DNA of 28,561 nt, from the NCBI GenBank assembly GCA_049975345.1, contig JBNGDP010000037.1:1-28561 (forward strand). The letters run 5' to 3'. Position numbers and translations under genes: made by a program. Numbering within the stretch: the first letter of the stretch is position 1; every line of letters starts with the position of its first letter. Of the stretch, positions 22,063 through 28,561 are shown piece by piece. The notes beneath the pieces were generated by a model that did not search any database, was not told the DNA's origin, and worked only from the letters and a program-made list of their open reading frames with translations. The stretch comes from Oceanipulchritudo sp049975345. Lineage in GTDB: Bacteria; Verrucomicrobiota; Verrucomicrobiia; Opitutales; Oceanipulchritudinaceae.

Positions 22063-22805
22063 GGCGGCAACGAGCAGGAAACCCGCGATCCGGCCCCCTG
22101 GCAAGCGGCAAGCGGCAACTTCGACAAAATTTCCCGGAATTCCGGGTCCGGCGGGGTGCGGATCTCCAACCGATTCCCCTCGAAGGGATGCTCCAGAACA
22201 AGCCCGGTCGCCACGAGCATCAGGCGCTGGCAGGTGAAGTGCCCGCGAAACAGGCGGTTGTGTCGTCCATCCCCGTACCGGGTATCGCCGATGATGGGAT
22301 GGCTGAGATGTTTCAGGTGACGGCGAATCTGGTGCATGCGGCCCGTTTCCGGCTGCAGCTCGACCAGGGAAGAGCGGGCGGTCGGATGCGGCCGGATGGG
22401 AACCTGGACCTCGTACCGTCCCAGGCAGCGGTACCGGGTGCGGGCTTCCCGGGTTTTCAGGGTCCCACGCGGCGGTCCCGCGTCGGGGGGATGCTTGAGC
22501 GGGTGATCGACGATCCCGCTTTCCTGCACCCAGCCCCGGACGAGGGCATGGTAGGTTTTTTCCGCGGCATGAGCGGAGAAAAGGCGGTTGGCGGCCCGCA
22601 GGGCCTCCCTGTCGAGGGCAAAGAGCAAAACCCCGGCCGTCGGCTTGTCGAGGCGGTGGCACGGGAAGACCTCCCGTGCGAGCTGGTCGCGCAATAGCTG
22701 GACACAGAACCGCGTCTCGTGCCGGTCCAGCGGGGAACGGTGCACCAGCAGGCCCGGCGGCTTGTAGACCGCCACGTAGCGCGGGTCCTGATACAGGATC
22801 TTCAT
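22041..22805 (-). CDS. truC: tRNA pseudouridine(65) synthase TruC-like (RluA family)
   Basis: Isomerises a uridine in RNA; TruC modifies position 65 of certain tRNAs. The 254 residues show VYKPPGLLVHRSP (about 14-26), the catalytic Asp in HRLDKPTAGVLLFAL (about 51-65), and LQPETGRMHQIRRHLKHLSH with IIGDTRYGDGRHNR. The HPIIGDTRYGDGRHN form distinguishes TruC from RluC/RluD. The C-terminal roughly 20 residues lie over the start of the acetyltransferase gene. No S4 domain. It is the first gene of the minus-strand unit; start ATG 22805 is at the family position. Confidence 0.88.
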   Translation of the reverse strand: MKILYQDPRYVAVYKPPGLLVHRSPLDRHETRFCVQLLRDQLAREVFPCHRLDKPTAGVLLFALDREALRAANRLFSAHAAEKTYHALVRGWVQESGIVDHPLKHPPDAGPPRGTLKTREARTRYRCLGRYEVQVPIRPHPTARSSLVELQPETGRMHQIRRHLKHLSHPIIGDTRYGDGRHNRLFRGHFTCQRLMLVATGLVLEHPFEGNRLEIRTPPDPEFREILSKLPLAACQGAGSRVSCSLPPCHPSGY

Positions 22806-22841
22806 CGCTTGCAGATTGGATTCAGATGCATGGTTTGGAAA

Positions 22842-22909
22842 CCGCGAATTCCACGAATCAATCGAATGCCGTTTGGAACCTTTGCCCATTCCATTCGCGC
22901 AATTCGCGG
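22842..22909. repeat. imperfect palindrome (CCGCGAATT type)
   Basis: Arms 22842-22859 (CCGCGAATTCCACGAATC) and 22892-22909 (CATTCGCGCAATTCGCGG) are inverted copies at 15 of 18 positions with a 32-nt spacer. The spacer also repeats CGAATG. It lies in the divergent gap between TruC and the lipoprotein. The sequence class is unlike the other palindromes in the window. It looks like a dispersed extragenic palindrome rather than an operator, because it is long and imperfect. Confidence 0.65.
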
Positions 22910-22918
22910 AATTCGGAG

Positions 22919-22949
22919 TTGACCAGTGTTCGAAACAGGTTGCTATACC
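22919..22949 (+). promoter_or_regulatory. possible promoter of the DUF2959 lipoprotein gene
   Basis: TTGACC (22919-22924, five of six) is followed after 19 nt by TATACC (22944-22949), preceded by TGC as in an extended -10. The spacing is longer than ideal. It lies 42 nt before the ATG at 22992, directly beside the palindrome. Confidence 0.4.
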
Positions 22950-22991
22950 GGATTTCATTGAATCCTGAGGGAATTGCTTTATCAACGCAGC

Positions 22992-23636
22992 ATGAAATTA
23001 CATAATTCTTTTCTTTGGTGCGCAGTGGTTGGGCTATTATTGGGGGGCTGCCAGTCGGCCTATTACTCGACAATGGAGAAATTCGGGGTCGAGAAGCGGG
23101 ACATCCTGGTGGACCGAGTGGAGGACGCCCGGGACGCCCAGCAGGAGACCAAGGAGGAATTTTCCGACGCCCTGGAGGCCTTTTCCTCGATGGTCAGCTA
23201 TGACGGGGGCGAGCTGGAGAAGCTCTACGACCGCCTCAAGGCAAAGTTCGAAAGCAGCGAAAAGGCGGCTGAAGAGGTCCGTGACCGGATCCGCAGTATC
23301 GAGGAGGTGGCCGGGGACCTGTTCCGGGAATGGGACCAGGAAATCGAGCAGTTCACCAGTCCCGAACTGAAGCGCAAGAGTCGCGAGGCCCGCGTGGAGA
23401 CGGAGGCCGGCTACCTTGCCCTGGTGCGGAAAATGAAGGCCGCCGAGGCGACCATGTATCCGGTGCTCGACCTCCTCCGCGACCAGGTGCTCTTCCTCAA
23501 GCACAACCTCAACGCCCGGGCCATCGCCGCCCTCGACACCGAGACGGCCGCCATCGAGGAGCAGGTGCGCCGCCTGATCGAGGAGATGAACGCCTCCATC
23601 GCCGAAGCGGACGCCTTCATCGCCTCGATGCGGTGA
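22992..23636 (+). CDS. DUF2959-type lipoprotein
   Basis: A 214-residue lipoprotein. The signal peptide ends in lipobox LGGC with C20 as lipidation site. The rest is acidic, highly helical and coiled-coil-like. It contains REDARDAQQETKEEF-like and EAFSSMVSYDGGELEKLYDRL segments characteristic of DUF2959, plus a KSREARVETEAGYLALVRKM segment. Function unknown; related proteins occur in Gammaproteobacteria and PVC bacteria. I placed the start at ATG 22992; the frame to 22974 lacks a better start. The gene is alone, divergent from TruC and followed 95 nt later by the small membrane protein. Confidence 0.88.
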   Translation: MKLHNSFLWCAVVGLLLGGCQSAYYSTMEKFGVEKRDILVDRVEDARDAQQETKEEFSDALEAFSSMVSYDGGELEKLYDRLKAKFESSEKAAEEVRDRIRSIEEVAGDLFREWDQEIEQFTSPELKRKSREARVETEAGYLALVRKMKAAEATMYPVLDLLRDQVLFLKHNLNARAIAALDTETAAIEEQVRRLIEEMNASIAEADAFIASMR

Positions 23637-23650
23637 GGAGAGCCCCCCTA

Positions 23651-23679
23651 TTGACAAGCGGAGCGGCGTCCCTTATGCA
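23651..23679 (+). promoter_or_regulatory. possible promoter of the small membrane protein gene
   Basis: A perfect TTGACA (23651-23656) is followed after 17 nt by TATGCA (23674-23679). The -10 matches only in its first three bases, so it would be a weak promoter or need an activator. It lies 52 nt before the ATG at 23732. Confidence 0.4.
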
Positions 23680-23731
23680 GTCGGGCTACCCTTTCATACT
23701 GGGTCATCGCTTCATCACGGAGGTTTTCACC

Positions 23732-24037
23732 ATGCCATTACTCGGTTTGCTTGTTCAATTGGGAACCATCGGCTTTCTGGTTTATCTGGGCTACACGGTT
23801 CAGCTGAATTACATCCTCATCCTGATCAGCCCCCTTGGCTTGATCATCGGCCACCTGATGCGCAAGACCAAGGACCGCTCCTCCAAGCGTGGAGGCGGAT
23901 TTCTTAATTTCGTGACGGACCTGGTCTCCGCCTACATCGTCGGCCTGGTCATTGCCGTGGTCTGCTTCGGTGTCGGCTATGCCCTGCTTCACATCCTGGA
24001 CCTCCGCCCGGAGGAGGGCATCGGACGGTATAACTGA
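23732..24037 (+). CDS. small membrane protein, function unknown
   Basis: A 101-residue protein not recognised as a named family. Three hydrophobic segments are visible: about 3-22 (LLGLLVQLGTIGFLVYLG), 27-43 (YILILISPLGLIIG) and 69-93 (VSAYIVGLVIAVVCFGVGYA). They are joined by a basic loop MRKTKDRSSKR (about 46-57). A GGAGG 10 nt before ATG 23732 makes this start firm; a longer frame comes from the lipoprotein gene's shadow. The basic loop predicts an inside position between segments 2 and 3. Confidence 0.75.
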   Translation: MPLLGLLVQLGTIGFLVYLGYTVQLNYILILISPLGLIIGHLMRKTKDRSSKRGGGFLNFVTDLVSAYIVGLVIAVVCFGVGYALLHILDLRPEEGIGRYN

Positions 24038-24048
24038 ACGCCCGGGCC

Positions 24049-24138
24049 TTATTCAAACCGGTACCCGGCCCCGTGGACGGTGCGGATGATGGAGGGGTTG
24101 CGGGGATCCTTTTCAAATGTCCAATGCAGGTGAAGCCA
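24049..24138 (-). pseudogene. remnant of an OmpR/PhoB-type response regulator C-terminus
   Basis: On the minus strand, codons from the TAA at 24049-24051 back to 24138 read an almost perfect end of a winged-helix response regulator: a FEKDP segment, then DPRNPSIIRTVHGAGYRFE and stop. This is the conserved last 25 or so residues of the Trans_reg_C domain. Just upstream the frame is closed by a stop (24139-24141) and no DNA-binding helix or receiver domain is found in any frame before fhs. About 90 bases survive, so it is a truncated leftover of deletion or rearrangement. Confidence 0.65.
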
Positions 24139-24222
24139 TCATTCCTCCGGTTGAGGATCCGCTTCCGGTGTGGCCGGCGATCTTGACACTTTACATGCGA
24201 TAATCACCGTGAGGCAGCGACC

Positions 24223-25902
24223 ATGAGTACCCCAAAAGACTTGGAAATCGCCCAGCGCGTGACGATGGATCCGATCGGAAAGATCGCCGCCGGGCTGGGA
24301 ATCGATGAGGCGGACGTCATTCCCTACGGCAAATACAAGGCGAAGATCGCCCTGTCCGTGATCGATGAGGAAAAGGTTGCCGGGGGAAAGCTGATCCTGG
24401 TGACGGCGATGACCCCCACCCCTGCCGGGGAGGGGAAAACCACGACCTCGGTGGGGCTCTGCGACGGGCTCAACCATATCGGAAAAAAGCCGGTCGTGGT
24501 CCTGCGCGAGCCCTCGCTGGGTCCCTGCTTCGGCATGAAGGGCGGGGCCACCGGCGGCGGCCGCTCCCAGGTGGTCCCCATGGAGGACATCAACCTGCAC
24601 TTCATGGGCGACTTCAAGGCGGTTGAAACCGCCAACAACCTGCTTGCCTCGCTCATCGACAACGAGCTGCGGCTGGCGGGCAACGGGGCGGAGGATATCG
24701 ATCCACGCACGGTGACGTGGAAGCGGGTGATGGACATGAACGCCCGGGCCCTGCGCAACATCATCACGGGGCTCGGGGGAAAGACGGGCGGGGTGCCGCG
24801 CGAGACCGGATTCAACATCACCGCCGCCTCCGAGATCATGGCCATCCTCTGCCTGTCCCGGAACCTGATGGATTTGAAGGAGAAGCTGGGCAATATCTTC
24901 GTCGGCCAAAGTTACGGGGGTCGCGCGGTGCAAGCGCGCGACATCCGGGCCAACGGGGCGCTGGCGGTGATCCTCAAGGAGGCCATCATGCCCAACCTGG
25001 TGCAGACCCTGGAAAAGAACCCCGCCATCATCCATGGAGGGCCCTTTGCCAACATTGCCCAGGGAACCAACTCCATCCTCGCCACCCGCATGGGACTCTC
25101 CCTCGGCGATTATGTCGTCACAGAGGCCGGCTTCGGGGCCGATCTCGGGGCGGAGAAATTTTTTAACATCAAGTGCCGCTACGGCAACTTGAAGCCGAAC
25201 GCCGTCGTGATTGTCGCCACCGTCCGGGCCCTTAAATTCCACGGCGGCGTCGCCCTCAAGGACCTGAACGCGACCCATATCGAGGCCGTCCGAAGAGGCT
25301 TTGCCAATCTCGCCCGCCACATCGACAACGTCGCCGGGTTCGGGGTGCCCGCCGTGGTGGCCGTCAACCGCTTCACAACCGACACCGACGAGGAGATCCA
25401 AGCCATCCGCGACCTCTGCGCGGAAAAGGGGGTAAAGGCTGAAATCAACGATGCCTGGTCACGCGGCGGCGAGGGTGCCGCCGCGCTGGCCCAACTGGTC
25501 GCCGATACCGCCGACGGATTCGACGGCGACTTCACCCCGACCTACGACTGGAACAGCAGCGTCGAGGAGAAGATCGATACCGTCGCCCGGAAAATCTACC
25601 GCGCCGGTTCGGTTGTCCTCACGCCAAAGGCCAACAGTCGCTTAAAGTTGATCAAGCAACTCGGCCTCGACCGCCTGCCGGTCTGTATCGCCAAGACGCA
25701 ATATTCCTTCTCCGACAACCCGAAACTCACGGGAGCCCCCGAGGGATTCGAGCTCGCCGTGAGCGATATCGAGATCGCCGCCGGTGCCGGCTTCCTCATC
25801 CCCGTCACCGGCAACATCGTCCGCATGCCCGGCCTGCCCCGCCATCCCGCCGCCCTCAACATGGATATCGACGCCCAGGGGAACATCACGGGGCTGATCT
25901 AG
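24223..25902 (+). CDS. fhs: formate--tetrahydrofolate ligase
   Basis: ATP-dependent formation of 10-formyl-THF from formate and THF, reversible in some bacteria; cytoplasmic. The 559 residues are full length. Motifs: TPTPAGEGKTTTSVGL (P-loop region), REPSLGPCFGMKGGATGGG, and IINGGPFANIAQGTNS-like IHGGPFANIAQGTNS. The ATG at 24223 follows GTGAGGCAGCGACC with an SD-like GAGG. It stands alone on the plus strand. Possible roles are purine and formyl supply, or the formate-forming end of a corrinoid/THF one-carbon route. Confidence 0.97.
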   Translation: MSTPKDLEIAQRVTMDPIGKIAAGLGIDEADVIPYGKYKAKIALSVIDEEKVAGGKLILVTAMTPTPAGEGKTTTSVGLCDGLNHIGKKPVVVLREPSLGPCFGMKGGATGGGRSQVVPMEDINLHFMGDFKAVETANNLLASLIDNELRLAGNGAEDIDPRTVTWKRVMDMNARALRNIITGLGGKTGGVPRETGFNITAASEIMAILCLSRNLMDLKEKLGNIFVGQSYGGRAVQARDIRANGALAVILKEAIMPNLVQTLEKNPAIIHGGPFANIAQGTNSILATRMGLSLGDYVVTEAGFGADLGAEKFFNIKCRYGNLKPNAVVIVATVRALKFHGGVALKDLNATHIEAVRRGFANLARHIDNVAGFGVPAVVAVNRFTTDTDEEIQAIRDLCAEKGVKAEINDAWSRGGEGAAALAQLVADTADGFDGDFTPTYDWNSSVEEKIDTVARKIYRAGSVVLTPKANSRLKLIKQLGLDRLPVCIAKTQYSFSDNPKLTGAPEGFELAVSDIEIAAGAGFLIPVTGNIVRMPGLPRHPAALNMDIDAQGNITGLI

Positions 25903-25916
25903 TTCGAGCCGGCCGA

Positions 25917-27107
25917 TTACTCGGAGTCCACCACCTCGACCGGTTCGGCCGGGAGGGCCTTCTTCATCGTCACACTCACCGCAATCCCGTCGGCATTCCG
26001 GTTGAGCATCTGGACAAATCCCCCGTACAGGGAGATCACCCGCTCGGCCACAACGGGCTTCAGGCCGAGAACCTCCGCCCGGGTACCGTTGCGCGCGCTG
26101 CTCGACAGGTCGAAGAACGCGGCAATGATCTCCTCGTCAAGGGTCTTGCCGGTGGCCTCCATGACCAGGGTGATGGTCGTGTTCGCGTCGATACACCGGA
26201 CGGTCACTTCCTCCCCGGGAGCACTGAAGACCACCGCGGTTTTCAAAAGGGCGGCCAGCGACATCCTGAACAGTTCCTGGTCCCCCTCGACATCGGTATC
26301 GCACACCGGCATCGCCCCGATGCGGACGTCCTGCTCGGCGGCAAACGCGGTCGCGGCCTTGAAGACCTCGGCGAGCATGTCGCTCATTGAGACCGGGACC
26401 GTCCTGAAGTCCTTCTGCGAGAAATCCACTTCCGCCAGCAGCAGCGAATCCTCGAGGACGGAGATCATCCGGTCGCGTGACTCCTGGAAATAGGGCTTCA
26501 AAGCGATGACATCCTCACTGTCGGAACAGCTTTCAATAATCACGTCGGCGATACCGAGAATACCGTTTGCCGGGGTCCGCAACTCGTGGGAAATCAGCTT
26601 GAGGAATTCCCCCTTGGTCCGGCCCACGAGTTCAAGGCGGTCATGTGCCTCAGCCAGTTCCCGGCTCTTGCGGCGGACCAGCTCGTCCAGCTGGTTGTTG
26701 TGCTCCTCCAGCTGCTGCTGCACGGCCCGCAGGGTCAGGTGCGTGTTGACGCGGGCGAGGAGCTCCTCCGGCTGGAAGGGCTTGGTGACGTAGTCCACAC
26801 CGCCGGAGGTGAAGGCCTTGATCTTGTCCTCCACTTCCTCCAGGGAGCTGATGAAGATGACGGGGACATCCCGCAGGTGCCTGTATTCCTTGAGGGCGCG
26901 GCACACCTCGATCCCGTCCATTTCCGGCATCAGGATGTCGAGAAGGATCAGGTCCGGGGGCCGGCCGGCGGTGGCCAGTTTAAGCGCGTTTTCCCCATTG
27001 ACGGCAACCTTGACCCGGTACCGGTCATTCAGCAACCCGATCATGACGTCCAGGTTGGAAGGCTCGTCATCGACCGCCAGGATGGTGGGCTTTATCTCAG
27101 TCATCAT
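25917..27107 (-). CDS. receiver-HisKA protein with degenerate ATPase domain
   Basis: A 396-residue signalling protein: REC domain (about 8-125) with phospho-acceptor D57 (LILLDILMP) and K109 (YVTKPFQ), a coiled coil (about 126-165), HisKA (about 167-230) with H174 in LISHELRTP, then a HATPase-like region (about 270-385). That last region lacks the ATP-binding residues. The N-box asparagines appear as A286 and T290 (ALLKTAVVFS), the DxGxG Asp as A318 (MEATGKTL), and GLGL is reduced to VLGL. It is therefore probably a pseudokinase or a phosphotransfer protein. The two ATGs at 27107 and 27104 follow a strong AAGGAG; I chose 27107 (7-nt spacing). It overlaps the hybrid kinase stop by 11 nt. Confidence 0.85.
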   Translation of the reverse strand: MMTEIKPTILAVDDEPSNLDVMIGLLNDRYRVKVAVNGENALKLATAGRPPDLILLDILMPEMDGIEVCRALKEYRHLRDVPVIFISSLEEVEDKIKAFTSGGVDYVTKPFQPEELLARVNTHLTLRAVQQQLEEHNNQLDELVRRKSRELAEAHDRLELVGRTKGEFLKLISHELRTPANGILGIADVIIESCSDSEDVIALKPYFQESRDRMISVLEDSLLLAEVDFSQKDFRTVPVSMSDMLAEVFKAATAFAAEQDVRIGAMPVCDTDVEGDQELFRMSLAALLKTAVVFSAPGEEVTVRCIDANTTITLVMEATGKTLDEEIIAAFFDLSSSARNGTRAEVLGLKPVVAERVISLYGGFVQMLNRNADGIAVSVTMKKALPAEPVEVVDSE

Positions 27108-28561
27108 TCACTGTCTCCTTGTCGGCATTCGGTCCGTAAATCAGTTGCTCGAGGAGTTCCCCGGCCTCCCCGAATGAGTATGCCTCGATCAGGTTTCTCA
27201 GGCGGGCCGACTCCTCCCCGCTGCCGGGAAAGGCGCCGGTCGCCTCGAGCTGGTCGAAACAGGGAAGGGCCTCAGAATCCCCATCCTTGAGCAGGCTCAA
27301 GAGCTTGTCGAGCAGCTTGAGGGCCTTATCCCCGGAAATGGTGGGCTTCGCGGGCCCTTCTTCCACGGCTGGTTTCCCGGCCTTCAAACGGGAGAGCCCG
27401 TCCATCACCTCCTGGAGCGAATGCTCCGTTGCCTCCAGCAGGGCGTTCTCGTCGGATTCCCCGGTCTTCCCCTTCAGGGCGGTTTCCAGTTTGCGGGCCG
27501 AATCCTGCAGCCCGGTCGCCCCGATCAGGCCGGCGAGGCCCTTCAAGGTATGGGCCAACCGGCGCGCATCTTCCCGTTCGCCGGCATCGAGCGCGGTCCG
27601 GATGTCCTCGACGACGGTGGCCTGGTTTTTCACGAATTTCACCATCAGTTTTTCCAGGCGCTCCTCATTGCCCCGCAAATGCGACAGGGCCTTCGGCAAG
27701 TCGATTCCCGGAAACGGGGCAAGGGAACGCAGGGGCCCCGCTTCCTGATCCGGCTGTGGCTCGCTCTCCGGGGAAGGTTCCCGCTCCGGGGAAGATTCCT
27801 TCGGCTTGAGCGCCGGCAGCCCGGCGGCCGCTTCCCGCCCGATCCACTTGGCAAGAACCCTGTACAGCAGGTCCGGATCGACCGGCTTCGGCACATGGTC
27901 ATCCATTCCGGCCTCGAAGGCCCGATGCCTGTCCCGGCTCAGGGTTCCCGCCGTCATCGCTATGATCGGGATCCGCCCGGCTTTTGGGTTGCCGCTTCCC
28001 TTTGCCAGCAGGTTCCCTTGGGCCTCCATTTCCCGGATTTTCCGGGTCGTTTCATACCCGTCCAGCTCCGGCATCTGGATGTCCATGAGCACCAGGTCAA
28101 AGGCCTCCTTCTTTATGGTCTCCAAGGCGGCCTTGCCATTCTCCACGACACTGACCCTGCAACCGGTCTCCTCAAGCAACCCGAGGGCCACCTCCTGGTT
28201 CAGCTCGTTGTCCTCCGCAAGAAGCAGGTGGGCATGGCTCAACTCGGGAATACCCTCGGTCACGGTATCCTGAACCAGATTGACCACTTCCATCACCTCG
28301 TCGGAGAACTTCCGCACAATGAGGTCCAGCAGGGTCGATGTCTTGAACGGCTTCGGAAGAAAATCACTGACCCCGCTTTCCTCGAGGTCCCTGTGCAGTT
28401 CCTCGTTCCAGAATCCGCTCATGATCATGAACCGCGGCTTGAGCGGGATCCGCTCAAGCTCGGATATGATCTTGACCGCCTCCGTCCCCTTTTTCCCGGG
28501 CATGTGCCAGTCGAGAATGACCAGCCGGAATGGATCACCGAAGGGGGCCGCCCCCAGCATC
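27097..28561 (-). CDS. hybrid sensor kinase C-terminal part (REC-REC-Hpt), cut by window edge
   Basis: Partial product of at least 487 residues whose N-terminus lies beyond the window; numbers count from the ATG at 28560, which is probably internal. Visible are the end of a first receiver (D17 in LVILDWHMP, K70), a second complete receiver (about 109-240; D160 in LVLMDIQMPELDGYE, K225 in HVPKPVD), a Pro/Glu-rich linker (about 252-278) and an Hpt domain (about 285-395; H337 in RLAHTLKGLAG). A further helical domain of about 80 residues follows, with no histidine. A BarA/TorS-like phosphorelay enzyme is expected. The next gene is its overlapping partner. Confidence 0.88.
   Translation of the reverse strand, partial: MLGAAPFGDPFRLVILDWHMPGKKGTEAVKIISELERIPLKPRFMIMSGFWNEELHRDLEESGVSDFLPKPFKTSTLLDLIVRKFSDEVMEVVNLVQDTVTEGIPELSHAHLLLAEDNELNQEVALGLLEETGCRVSVVENGKAALETIKKEAFDLVLMDIQMPELDGYETTRKIREMEAQGNLLAKGSGNPKAGRIPIIAMTAGTLSRDRHRAFEAGMDDHVPKPVDPDLLYRVLAKWIGREAAAGLPALKPKESSPEREPSPESEPQPDQEAGPLRSLAPFPGIDLPKALSHLRGNEERLEKLMVKFVKNQATVVEDIRTALDAGEREDARRLAHTLKGLAGLIGATGLQDSARKLETALKGKTGESDENALLEATEHSLQEVMDGLSRLKAGKPAVEEGPAKPTISGDKALKLLDKLLSLLKDGDSEALPCFDQLEATGAFPGSGEESARLRNLIEAYSFGEAGELLEQLIYGPNADKETVNDD

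Noticed and set aside
24183..24204. TTGACA and GATAAT before fhs as a promoter
   Set aside because: The boxes are only 10 nt apart, too close for sigma70. No other well-spaced pair is seen, so I do not call a promoter.
24139..25401. 420-codon minus-strand frame opposite fhs
   Set aside because: It covers the antisense of an unambiguous formate-THF ligase and shows no domain signatures.

Overview
This is a GC-rich bacterial window with dense, mostly minus-strand gene blocks. No 16S rRNA or species marker is present, so the assignment is by inference. Several traits suggest the PVC superphylum, most likely Verrucomicrobiota (Opitutae-like): a secreted glycosidase ending in an Asp-rich DxDxDGxSxxxEYAxGTDP segment, an exosortase-associated EpsI protein, a PocR-type regulator beside a corrinoid protein, a UroD-superfamily methyltransferase-like protein, and several families of large imperfect palindromes between genes. 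I see no insertion sequence, prophage, integrase or CRISPR array.

Layout. (1) 1-8974, minus strand: a GH94 glycoside phosphorylase and a secreted GH88-type glycosidase, then a UroD-superfamily protein, a PatB-type aminotransferase, an LptF/LptG-type permease and tRNA-Leu(TAG). Large palindromes sit in three of the gaps. (2) 9076-14107, plus strand: ArsR regulator, CoA-disulfide/persulfide reductase fused to rhodanese, DUF302 protein, CydA, CydB. This looks like a sulfur- or redox-responsive module with a bd-type oxidase. A lone pseudopilin follows at 14210. (3) 14706-22805, minus strand: a tight run transcribed as TruC, GNAT acetyltransferase, EpsI, NeuD-like acyltransferase, AMP-ligase, two acyl carrier proteins, SDR, KAS III, PocR/AraC regulator and corrinoid protein. 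Many junctions are 4-nt stop/start overlaps or 3-nt gaps. (4) 22992-24037, plus strand: a DUF2959 lipoprotein and a small membrane protein, each with a possible promoter, followed by a decayed end of a winged-helix response regulator. (5) fhs at 24223, convergent with a phosphorelay pair: a hybrid kinase (REC-REC-Hpt end only) and a REC-HisKA protein whose ATPase domain has lost its key residues.

The most system-like part is region 3. EpsI, NeuD, the AMP-ligase, two ACPs, the ketoreductase and KAS III together look like a small acyl assembly line that makes or loads a short acyl group and transfers it to a surface sugar, coupled to an exosortase/polysaccharide component. Its last genes are a PocR regulator and a corrinoid protein. 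With the UroD protein at 2931 and fhs at 24223, these could also belong to a corrinoid-dependent one-carbon (demethylation) route, although the pieces are scattered.
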